A stretch of 17,450 nt of DNA from positions 1 to 17,450 of the forward strand of contig CAKOGP040001806.1 in assembly GCA_933822405.4 (NCBI GenBank), in the 5' to 3' direction. The notes under the pieces are model-generated. The model was not told the origin of the DNA, did not search any database, and worked only from the letters and a program-made list of their open reading frames with translations. This DNA is from Cylindrotheca closterium (Eukaryota > Bacillariophyta > Bacillariophyceae > Bacillariales > Bacillariaceae). Every line of letters begins with the position of its first letter. The stretch's first letter is position 1. Positions 9,277 to 17,117 of this stretch are shown here, one piece after another. A program made the translations under genes and the position numbers.

Positions 9277-10678
9277 ACAATTGAAATTGAAAGGCTCATA
9301 TTTCATAAATGGGGTTGGGTATTTTTGAAAACCGCCGTATTTTTCGTGCCACCTCTACGTGTCGGCAGCTTTCCTCATGAAATATCGTGAAATATGAATA
9401 TGATGGAGGGCAGACCATTAGTTTTTGAAAATCAAAAATAAAGCACTTCTAACCCGGATATGTCGCTAGCTCTTTTGTCGTGAGCTGCACTGATGGTCTG
9501 ATTGTTTTGCACCGACATCACATCAACTTCAAGCATGCAGACAAAAGCCAAGGAACTGCAAAACAAACAAGCAGCACCACAACAGTTGCGACCTAGTGAG
9601 ATAAAGATGACGACATGACAGGCGCCTGAAGCGAGAACGGCAGACTGACTCCAGCGCAACAAGCAGCACAACAAGCAGAGAATGAATCATCAACTTCACG
9701 CGAGCTGCGACAATACGCCAGCATTGTGGATTCGGAGTCAGGGTTTTTGTTGTGAGAGACATGCAATCGATCGAGAGGTCCTACGGATCGATAGAAGTGC
9801 AACCACCCCCCAACTTCGCGCTTGTTGGAAAGTGATTTTGACAACTTGATCGCATCATATTGTGATTGAATCGACATCATCCTGGAAAGGTCAATCAAGG
9901 CATGAGAGAGCAGTCAAATCTACCAGTTGAGATTATCGCTGCGATTCTAGTGAAGTATACACTTCTCTGAGGCTTGCGACAACTAGCCTGTGCAATTTGC
10001 TGAGTATCTGGACCTGAAGCATCAATCGGCTTGTTGATTGGGTAAAAACATAAAGGGCGAACGCAGAGCTCAATTTCATCGCAAATATACTAAATGTGTA
10101 TGCAACGATCGAGGACCCAATAATCAACCTTTGTTGGGAAAGATTCAAAGACGATGACAAGCGCAGAATCCTGACTATGGGCTCCATTGTGACAAAAATA
10201 ATCTTTCTTCAGGCCAGCGTTTCGAATGAAGCTTTCTACTATCGTATAGAAAAGCGTATAGAAAAGACGAATGCGGAGTTCTTTTTCATATTTTTATTTT
10301 GATGAGAGAATAGAATACAATAAACGAGGACTCAATTTTGCCAATGTGGGGTCAATGACTTCATTCAAACAATTACAAGCGACACTCAAAACTGGATACT
10401 GTTAAAGACAAAAATATTAGTCAAAAGAGAATCTAGCTAGAAGCTCTAACAATAAGCTTCTACCATGTACGTTTCTATACCGCATGTAGTGCTAGTCAAT
10501 TCCGGTTTGCCAATATACTACCACATTCTCTAGGAAGGCTAGAACTTGTTCAACCGGAGCTGCAGTGATTTGGTTAGGTTGCGTCCATTCTGGAAAAGCA
10601 GGTTTGCGGATCAGATCGCAAGTGGCTGGTATGGATCGTTTCTAATTTGCTTATCCATTACTTGATGATCCAGGACCA
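9277..10678. other. Gene-poor stretch with small coding-like remnants
   Basis: No gene can be called with confidence. On the plus strand a 22-codon frame at 9902-9970 starts with LPVEIIAAIL, reminiscent of the first helix of an F-box, and ends at TGA. A second plus frame (10096-10302, shifted by two) has a protein-like start, MYATIEDPIINLCWERF. On the minus strand, from 10678 down to about 10530, two adjacent frames give coding-like text (MVLDHQVMDKQIRN, then DLIRKPAFPEWTQPNQITAA) separated by one frameshift, ending just before a TAG. These may be decayed genes or element debris. Confidence 0.35.
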
Positions 10679-11078
10679 TCCGATCTACCGGTAGGACTGG
10701 ATCTGCCTGATTATTATTTAGCACTCTGGTGGGCTTAGGGGGGGGGGGAAAGGGCAGAAGAGGAGGGGGGGGAGAGAGTGAAAGAAAGAAGAAAAAGGAG
10801 GGTTTTACGCGTTTCTGGCACGAACAAGAAAACTTCAGACAACGAATATTCCCGACCACGCGAACAAAAGAATATAAATAAATAAATATATCCAAGGGGG
10901 AACCTTGGGGGAGAAACTAAAATTAGCCAATCAAATCCATTCCCAGGTGTGGCTTTCTTCATAGATCTCGACGAAAATAGATAATGGTTGTTGGAGATCG
11001 TCGAGATCTCGATCAAAATAGATAGAGTAAAAATACAACTCAATTAATACAATAGCCAGTCGTCTAACCGTTTTCTTG
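10679..11078. repeat. Repeat module A, copy 1
   Basis: This 400-base copy is nearly identical to 13187-13585. It begins tccgat followed by the perfect palindrome CTACCGGTAG (10685-10694). It carries an 11-base and an 8-base guanine run within a purine-rich stretch, an A/T-rich ataaataaataaatata segment, and an 11-bp inverted repeat (10964-10974 with 10998-11008). It ends ttttcttg. Copies differ mainly in guanine-run length (11 versus 9) and a few bases, so duplication looks recent. It ends exactly where module B copy 1 begins. It lacks TG...CA ends, so it is not a standard LTR. Confidence 0.92.
10964..11008. repeat. 11-bp inverted repeat inside module A
   Basis: GATCTCGACGA at 10964-10974 is the exact reverse complement of TCGTCGAGATC at 10998-11008, with a 23-base loop. 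The second arm is followed by a related direct copy, gatctcgatcaaaatagat. The same structure is present in the second A copy at 13471-13515. It could be a protein-binding site or an RNA hairpin; no function is shown. Confidence 0.8.
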
Positions 11079-11356
11079 TAATCGAAGATTACCCGGCGCC
11101 GCCTCCACTCCTGGGCTTGAATCGCATGATGTAGTCTTTGTCTGGAGAGATCGCGCACGCATGCTACCATGGAAACTGTGGCAAAAGCCTGATGCTACAT
11201 ACGAGAAGCGAGTAGGTTTGGCACAGTAGCGAGGTACTAAGTTAGTGACTGGTTTGCACCGAGGTCGAATCATAGGATTCGAAAAGGGACAATCAATAGG
11301 ATTGACAGACAGACCCGGACCAAATGGGGTACCGAGCTATGGTGCAAATGAGAGAG
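11079..11356. repeat. Repeat module B, copy 1
   Basis: This 278-base copy closely matches 11615-11891. It begins with the inverted repeat TAATC-GAA-GATTA and ends in gcaaatgagagag. Near its far end are two small tandem dyads, cgaatc/gattcg (11266-11281) and caatc/gattg (11290-11304). On the plus strand TGGCACAGTAG (11219-11229) fits the RNA polymerase III A-box consensus, and GGTCGAATC (11263-11271) fits the B-box consensus except at one base. No tRNA cloverleaf could be drawn. Confidence 0.9.
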
Positions 11357-11614
11357 AGGGTGGTGAGGGCGGGAAAAAGCAAAAAAGCTGACGGTCTTGA
11401 CCGAGCAGCTAAACTCCTTCTATCGCCTCCATCATCCCACAAGCTCCCATTGCGAACAATGTCTTCTCCAAATCTTCCGCCCTCTTCGTCGACACTCTTC
11501 GCTCCGTCCGCCAACCGTGTACTTCACTGAAGCGACGCGCCGTAATCGACACGACGGAAATTGAGACTAAGGAAGAGCTAGAAACGCCCATACGTCTCCC
11601 GTCTTGCCGATCTA
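11357..11614. other. 258-base unique spacer between the two B copies
   Basis: This sequence is not repeated in the window. Short frames exist on both strands but none resembles a known protein. Both edges coincide with the B repeat ends, so it is either element internal sequence or host sequence caught between two insertions or recombination products. Confidence 0.5.
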
Positions 11615-11891
11615 TAATCGAAGATTACCCGGCGCCGCCTCCACTCCTGGGCTTGAATCGCATGATGTAGTCTTTGTCTGGAGAGATCGCGCACGTATGC
11701 TACCATGGAAACTGTGGCAAAAGCCCGATGCTACATACGAGAAGCGAGTAGGTTTGGCACAGTAGCGAGGTACTAAGTTAGTGACTGGTTTGCACCGAGG
11801 TCGAATCATAGGATTCGAAAAGGACAATCAATAGGATTGACAGACAAACCCGGACCAAATGGGGTACCGAGCTATGGTGCAAATGAGAGAG
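11615..11891. repeat. Repeat module B, copy 2
   Basis: This 277-base copy is in direct orientation to 11079-11356, with one single-base deletion and a few substitutions. It keeps the TAATC-GAA-GATTA start, the A-box-like (11755-11765) and B-box-like (11799-11807) motifs and the terminal dyads. It is followed directly by the recombinase-containing body of the element rather than preceded by an A copy. Confidence 0.9.
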
Positions 11892-12234
11892 CCACCAAAC
11901 TACGGGTGCGATCGCTTTCCGGGAAAGCGGAAGACAAAGGCCACAAACATGCGAGCGCAGGCGTGGGAAATGAAAAATCAAAAAATCAAAATCAAAATCA
12001 AATTGCAAAAAAAAACAAAAAGAAAGAAAAAGAAAATTGAAAAAAGAAAGAAAGTGCCCAGGATCGAAAGCTGGGCGTTCGATCAGAAGGGAAAGAAGAA
12101 AGTGCTCGAGAAAGCAAGTGAAAGGAGGGAAAGGAAAGAAAGGGAGAAAGACAAAGTGGAAAGGGGAAACGGAGAAAGGGAGGAGGAAGGGAAGAAAGGA
12201 GAATAGGAGGAGAGTAGTAGATGGGGTTGTGTAT
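11892..12234. other. Non-coding body segment with a dyad and a long purine-rich tract
   Basis: A near-perfect inverted repeat, CGCTTTCC-G-GGAAAGCG, lies at 11913-11929. From about 11968 to 12215 the plus strand is overwhelmingly A and G, starting with an AAAATC-type microsatellite. The open frames here, basic on one strand and hydrophobic on the other, are products of this composition and not genes. The segment lies between module B copy 2 and the stop codon of the recombinase, so it would be its 3' region. Confidence 0.6.
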
Positions 12235-13185
12235 CTAAACAATGTTTGGGATGAGTCGAGAAGCAGCGCGAGCTGCAGTCACTTCAGACTGAGTAGCCGA
12301 GGCAAGTTGGTTAATTGCCCGGTTTTGTTGCTCCGAAAGGTGTGCAACATTGCGAAGGTAAAGGAAAAAAGAATCAGAGCGCCAGCGCAAGAGAAATTTG
12401 ATCTGAATAGCGTTGATACCCGCAGCGTGAAGGATCACTGCCGCCCCAGCTCGAAGAGAATGGGACGTATATTTGTAATGTCGCTGAAGATCGCGATCAG
12501 TCAGGTTGTAAGTCTTCTTGGCCAAGGTCCGAAGGGTGGAAGCAATGACTTTGCTGTGGATGAAAAACTTTTCACCAAAGGATCCTTTGTACACTGCAAG
12601 TGGGATATCGGTCTTATCCAGGCCGACAATCCGTGCAAATCGGCTGACAATGTTATGGAGACTCCGCAGAGCGTCGCGGGAAGGGTTACGAGGATTGCTG
12701 GAGAGCAGTTTTTCCTCACCGTGGTCGTGGTTCTTTTGCCAAGAGAACTTGACATTGGAGCGGGCGACGGCATCAAAATTCTCGATAAACTCAGCAATCG
12801 AAACAGGACGGTTTCCCGAGTCGAACAAACGAATGTCACCGAGAGTGAAAGCGCGTTTCGTACCATTCGGGGCGATCTCGCCACCGGAAGCCAGGCGACG
12901 GTAATCATCCTCCTGGGCCCATTCGCGAAGGCGAAAACCTAAATAGGTACTCAGGTTAAACCAATCTTCCATAGCACGGTGTAAACCATCCATATGTGCG
13001 GTTGTAGCGGTATTCAAAGCCACCAGGGTGGTATGCATCTCAATTGTGTACGGATCGACTCGATGAGGCATATTCTCATGACGCTTACATTCGGTCAGAA
13101 CAGCGCGGAGAGGAAGCGCCAACTCATTGTCAGAGCGATTAGTGTAGCGGGGATCTCGACCACAGAAGTTTTCAAGAAGGGTAGC
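12235..13185 (-). CDS. Tyrosine recombinase, 5'-truncated at the repeat A boundary (partial)
   Basis: Tyrosine recombinases cut and rejoin DNA through a covalent 3'-phosphotyrosine and mobilise DIRS-like and Crypton elements. The 316 open codons contain a full candidate catalytic set. Numbered from the TTG at 13122, these are Arg64 in YLGFRLREW, Lys130 in FSWQKN, His221 and Arg224 in HSLR, Trp247 in LLRWRSD, and Tyr255 in FFLYLRN. The open frame runs upstream past that TTG (text such as TLLENFCGRDPRYTN) to the first base after repeat A copy 2, and inside the repeat it soon meets TAA. No ATG opens it, so the N-terminal DNA-binding part and true start are missing. No reverse transcriptase is present. 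It may be a deleted DIRS/PAT-like element or a Crypton; the fragment alone does not decide. Confidence 0.82.
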   Translation of the reverse strand, partial: ATLLENFCGRDPRYTNRSDNELALPLRAVLTECKRHENMPHRVDPYTIEMHTTLVALNTATTAHMDGLHRAMEDWFNLSTYLGFRLREWAQEDDYRRLASGGEIAPNGTKRAFTLGDIRLFDSGNRPVSIAEFIENFDAVARSNVKFSWQKNHDHGEEKLLSSNPRNPSRDALRSLHNIVSRFARIVGLDKTDIPLAVYKGSFGEKFFIHSKVIASTLRTLAKKTYNLTDRDLQRHYKYTSHSLRAGAAVILHAAGINAIQIKFLLRWRSDSFFLYLRNVAHLSEQQNRAINQLASATQSEVTAARAASRLIPNIV

Positions 13186-13186
13186 T

Positions 13187-13585
13187 TCCGATCTACCGGT
13201 AGGACTGGATCTGCCTGATTATTATTTAGCACTCTGGTGGGCTTAGGGGGGGGGAAAGGGCAGAAGAGGAGGGGGGGGAAGAGAGGGAAAGAAAGAAGAA
13301 AAAGGAGGGTTTTACGCGTTTCTGGCACGAACAAGAAAACTTCAGACAACGAATATTCCCGACCACGCGAACAAAAGAATATAAATAAATAAATATATCC
13401 AAGGGGGAACCTTGGGGGAGAAACTAAAATTAGCCAATCAAATCCATTCCCAGGTGTGGCTTTCTTCATAGATCTCGACGAAAATAGATAATGGTTGTTG
13501 GAGATCGTCGAGATCTCGATCAAAATAGATAGAGTAAAAATACAACTCAATTAATACAATAGCCAGTCGTCTAACCGTTTTCTTG
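13187..13585. repeat. Repeat module A, copy 2
   Basis: This 399-base direct copy of 10679-11078 has the terminal palindrome CTACCGGTAG at 13193-13202 and the internal inverted repeat at 13471-13515. In the direction of the recombinase it is the upstream end of the element. Its outer edge is followed by aaaaccaatg, unlike copy 1, whose matching edge is followed by module B. I found no target-site duplication at the edges. Confidence 0.92.
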
Positions 13586-13710
13586 AAAACCAATGCTGAA
13601 ACCTCGATTTCCAAGATCAACATCACGACGAAGCAATAAAAAATACAAGAGAAGTTCAAAATTACATGAAAAGAGATCCAATTTCAAGTTTACGAAAACA
13701 GATCTACGAA
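13586..13710. other. Short A/T-rich spacer, 3' region of the transposase-like gene
   Basis: This 125-base stretch lies between the end of repeat A copy 2 and the stop codon of the large minus-strand frame. It must contain the 3' untranslated region of that gene. No further feature is recognised. Confidence 0.4.
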
Positions 13711-16700
13711 TTATTTCTTCTTTAGTGGGCAATGTTTGTCATGTGGAACGGGTCCAGGTTTTTTCTTTCCACCGTTGTTCATCTGGTAAAACATATATTG
13801 AGCATATGGTCGACAGCAAAAGTTTTGATTCAACTTTGGTTGAAGGAAGTGAAACGGAAGCATTGTATTGGTCGCCTGAAATGGAAGAAATCGAACCATT
13901 GGATGGTAGCCTCCTCCAGCTCCAACATAAGGAGGATTCATTGAAAAAATTGGCAGATTCGATGATGATGGGTACACAAAATTTGGAAGTGTTGAAGGAA
14001 CGTTTCTGGGAGCATTGCCATTCGGAAGCGTCAACAATCTTCCAGAAGGGGGCTGTGGTGCGTGCGGGACACAACGAATTGGCAATACTGCTGTGGGTGC
14101 TCCTACTTTAGACTGAAAAAAGAAGAAATTGTAAGCTCGTGGCAGAATTGGAAATGTTGCAAAGTCCTGCAAATTGCTTACCAGTTCTTCTACGCTCGGA
14201 ACGTTTCCATTCCCAGGTGCATTAACAACTGGACTTGCAGCTGCTGTATCAAATTGGATTGCGCACGATTCGCATTCCTTGCGAGTGCAGAGTCCCTCCA
14301 TTGTTTTTCCAAGTTTGTTCCTTTCCTTTTGTTCCATGAAGTACTTTGACAAGAAGACTTCGCCAGTGTTTGGTGCCATGGCTTTGATGTCTGGAAATGG
14401 TGGATCTATACCCTTTGCGATTGCAAGCTCATTGAGAAGATGAAGTCTGGCATGATTGTACCATAGAGGTCGATCTCGCAAGTATCCTGGTACAAACTCC
14501 CAACAACAATCAACATCGTCACCATTGTTTTCCATCTGTTGAACTCTGTGCTCCCGTAGTAGATTGTATTCTGCAGCACCTTTCAGAGTTAGGGAGTCTG
14601 CTACTTCTGGACGCATTCCTGTATTTGCAAAATGACGCAAGAGACCATGGAACATTTCAAGCAAGCTCTCCGGACGTTTGGATAGCCATACGAGTAGTGG
14701 AATGAGTGCTCTCTTTCCAGGTTGGACGCCTCGATACATCTCAATACCTTCCGGATCTTGAATGTGGTTGGCATGCAGTCGATTATTCTTGAGTTGGTCC
14801 ATGAACTTTTGTATCGAAGTCGTGAAGACTTCTATAAGTTCTGGGGCTGTCTTGAGAAAGTCTAGAACCCAGACTCCAAAGTCATGTAAGTTTCTGTCGA
14901 CTTCGTCTCCACTTAGTATCTCCTTTCTGAGATACTTGGTGTAGTTCCTAGTCCAATTTTTCGAGAGTCGCAATTCATCCACTTCTTCCTCTGTGTATGA
15001 CTCACCATCACCTTGCTTTTTAATTTTCCCGTCACAAAACGCTTTCATCAATCCATCCATGTCGTCTTGATTGTACCTATAGACAGACCTTTGAAAGCGA
15101 TCTTTTACCAGATGGAAGTGTGGATGCATTGGGTTCAGAAGCTTTGTGACTCGCTGGTTGAAGTGGAAGAGGCCCAGTGTCCCTTCCGTGTTTGGTCCAA
15201 GGCGCTTGATCCAGTAGGTCTTACTATTCGGCCATGTGTCGGTGTACAGCCCTCGCCGTTTGCCATCATTGAAATTCATCCCCTTTCGCTTCAACATTGC
15301 ATTCAAAAGGTGGTCGACCTCTTGAAGCTTCTGCGACGCAACAATCCCCAGGGTGCAAATCTGACCCTTTTCATTCAAGACTGTAAAGATCGCTTTGCCA
15401 CCTTCCAATCGATAGTTCTTCAGAGTCTCAAAGGTATGGTCAATCGCAAGAAGCTCTCCAATGCTTGTTGCTTGAATCATACGCTCAAATCGATCATTTG
15501 CTGCCATTCCCTCTGGATTAAGGATCGAATCCTGAGCGTATCTGAATTGGTTTCGGCAATCTTGATCTGACGGTGGATATGTTCGAACCACCTCTTGTAT
15601 TGGTGGATAAGCTCCAGCAATGTTTGGTCTGCTGTAATAGTCTTCCATCTTCTCAAGAAATGCTTCATTTTTTTGTCTGTAGATCTTCTTTGTAAATTGA
15701 GCTGCACTGGAGAACTGCAACATGCCTTCCTCCATGTCTCCAGATAGGGGCTTCGATATGTGAGTTTGCTGGGGACCATCTGCATACCTTGGGTCAACAG
15801 GGTATTGGTTGCGGATGAATGCTGGAAGGGTCGCAAGAAACCGTCCTTCATTTGTTGAGAAGATGTGTTTGCAACAGTTGCATTGGTACCGGAATGGTAG
15901 GCACCAAATCTCAGTTGAATCATCAACAACCGGAAACAGACGCTTGTGGTGACTCCAATAATCACGTTCTCGAGATAGATCATTAGATGAACATTGATAG
16001 CACGCTAGTTCCAAGTTTGGAAAAGCAACTTCAAAGTCCATGTAGATGAATTTGGACCCGGCAAGGGAATGGAAATGTGGGTCGATCAAACGTCTTGAGT
16101 CCATCACATATGGAACCGTATATACGATGTTGTTCAACCCAAAAATTGCATCGAATCTAGCTTTTGCTTGCTTGAATGATTGACCCTGTGGTGGCGACGC
16201 AGACTCGGCAATGCGCTTTGGTTTCTTGTGCCGAACTTGATCCATAATCTCGGCTGCCAAGGCCAACATTGCAGGTGGGACTGTCTTGTTTGGTGGCGCT
16301 TGTTTCAGTCTTGTTGCAATGCTCTTCTCCAAAAAAATGGCCACTTCCTGAAGAGAACTTGTCGGCGCAAGCATCTTATTTGCAACTGCTGAATCAGTTT
16401 CCATCACAGGGACCTTTCCTGTGTCAAGTCTCTGGTACTTCTTCACCGTTCTTACCAAATACTGATCAACCCCTGGAGTGGTTCCGCCCGTCAGCTGTTT
16501 TTCCTTGCCAGGATCTGTCATTCTAGCAGAGAAGTGTCTCTTGAGGTACGCCGAATATCGATTACTTGCCACTTCTGTAGCAGAATGTCCACGAGTTTTA
16601 GTGTTGCTTTCGCAACGAGGATCGTGTTTCCGATGTGGCTTTCGCTGGTTTCGAGCCACTGCCCTGCAGATAATACAGTCCTTATCTGGATCGAAAGCTC

Positions 16701-16917
16701 TCTGACTTATATCTTTGACTGCTCGCTGAATAAGAGGTCTGCTGATAGGCCTTGTGTAAGCTTGAGCTCTCTTTGCTACTCGGTATTGAAGTCCTTTGTA
16801 CACTGGCAATCTTGTTTGGCTTTGCCGCCCCATTGGCTTATTTGTGGCACCACCATTCTGATTCTGAAATTGCAGTGCACCATGCGGCCAAGAATTGTAT
16901 GCGTTCAACGGATGCAT
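13711..16917 (-). CDS. Large transposase-like protein with cysteine cluster and probable DDE/RNase H-like core
   Basis: The frame encodes 1068 residues without interruption. The N-terminus is basic (about 25-110). A zinc-ribbon-like cluster uses Cys306 and Cys309 (ACYQC) with Cys340 and Cys346/348/349 (FRYQCNCCKHIF), followed by an LPAFIRNQYPVD stretch. A probable catalytic core follows, with Asp493 in LLAIDHTFETL and Asp560 in LYTDTWPNSKTYW; the third acid is not certain. A helical region (about 640-850) precedes a proline-rich, low-complexity tail ending in a lysine cluster. A Cys-rich ribbon before an RNase H fold recalls MULE/KDZ-like and DUF6729-type proteins, as I remember them, but I cannot fix the family. 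ATG at 16917 is the first in frame; open sequence continues upstream to about 17014, so the true start could lie in another exon. No terminal inverted repeats were found. Confidence 0.65.
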   Translation of the reverse strand: MHPLNAYNSWPHGALQFQNQNGGATNKPMGRQSQTRLPVYKGLQYRVAKRAQAYTRPISRPLIQRAVKDISQRAFDPDKDCIICRAVARNQRKPHRKHDPRCESNTKTRGHSATEVASNRYSAYLKRHFSARMTDPGKEKQLTGGTTPGVDQYLVRTVKKYQRLDTGKVPVMETDSAVANKMLAPTSSLQEVAIFLEKSIATRLKQAPPNKTVPPAMLALAAEIMDQVRHKKPKRIAESASPPQGQSFKQAKARFDAIFGLNNIVYTVPYVMDSRRLIDPHFHSLAGSKFIYMDFEVAFPNLELACYQCSSNDLSRERDYWSHHKRLFPVVDDSTEIWCLPFRYQCNCCKHIFSTNEGRFLATLPAFIRNQYPVDPRYADGPQQTHISKPLSGDMEEGMLQFSSAAQFTKKIYRQKNEAFLEKMEDYYSRPNIAGAYPPIQEVVRTYPPSDQDCRNQFRYAQDSILNPEGMAANDRFERMIQATSIGELLAIDHTFETLKNYRLEGGKAIFTVLNEKGQICTLGIVASQKLQEVDHLLNAMLKRKGMNFNDGKRRGLYTDTWPNSKTYWIKRLGPNTEGTLGLFHFNQRVTKLLNPMHPHFHLVKDRFQRSVYRYNQDDMDGLMKAFCDGKIKKQGDGESYTEEEVDELRLSKNWTRNYTKYLRKEILSGDEVDRNLHDFGVWVLDFLKTAPELIEVFTTSIQKFMDQLKNNRLHANHIQDPEGIEMYRGVQPGKRALIPLLVWLSKRPESLLEMFHGLLRHFANTGMRPEVADSLTLKGAAEYNLLREHRVQQMENNGDDVDCCWEFVPGYLRDRPLWYNHARLHLLNELAIAKGIDPPFPDIKAMAPNTGEVFLSKYFMEQKERNKLGKTMEGLCTRKECESCAIQFDTAAASPVVNAPGNGNVPSVEELVSNLQDFATFPILPRAYNFFFFQSKVGAPTAVLPIRCVPHAPQPPSGRLLTLPNGNAPRNVPSTLPNFVYPSSSNLPIFSMNPPYVGAGGGYHPMVRFLPFQATNTMLPFHFLQPKLNQNFCCRPYAQYMFYQMNNGGKKKPGPVPHDKHCPLKKK

Positions 16918-17117
16918 CAGCTGTGGGTTTCCAGCATATGGGTTGGGAACCCCTATTATGATGTTGCTATAGCTGCTATGAGACGAATGTTTTTTGTTGT
17001 CATTGGAGATTTGACTTTACCAAGTTTTGTGATGTCTTCGTTCCTGTCACGGATGCGTACTTTTCTACGTTTGTGGTAGTCAGGTCAGAGTCTCCGTGGA
17101 GTCTACGTGCAAGTACT

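Larger units (their letters stand above)
10679..13585 (-). mobile_element. Composite tyrosine-recombinase element with A and B direct repeat modules
   Basis: In plus-strand order the region reads A1, B1, 258-base spacer, B2, recombinase body, A2, all repeats in the same orientation. The unit B2-body-A2 (11615-13585), if circularised, would create an A|B junction. Such a junction is present to the base at 11078/11079. Split direct repeats with an internal junction copy are known from PAT-like members of the DIRS group, but the order here is not the canonical one: there is an extra B and no B beyond A1. Candidate explanations are a tandem or circle-derived insertion with deletion, or a new terminal structure. 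Assignment as a mobile element is well supported; its class is not. Confidence 0.75.

Noticed and set aside
9593..9898. A 101-residue minus-strand protein
   Set aside because: It has no recognisable motif or family resemblance and lies in a gene-poor stretch; too weak to call.
10735..11043. Small minus-strand proteins shared by both A modules
   Set aside because: They match only because the DNA is repeated; the frames cross guanine runs of different length and end in different sequence.
10679..11078. Module A as an ordinary LTR
   Set aside because: It lacks TG...CA ends, no primer-binding site or target duplication is visible, and the enclosed gene is a tyrosine recombinase and not a reverse transcriptase.
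11200..11300. A tRNA gene in module B
   Set aside because: Box-like motifs exist, but I could not pair acceptor, anticodon and T arms.
11778..12242. Hydrophobic minus-strand frame and basic plus-strand frames
   Set aside because: They are translations of the purine-rich tract and repeat B; the composition explains them.
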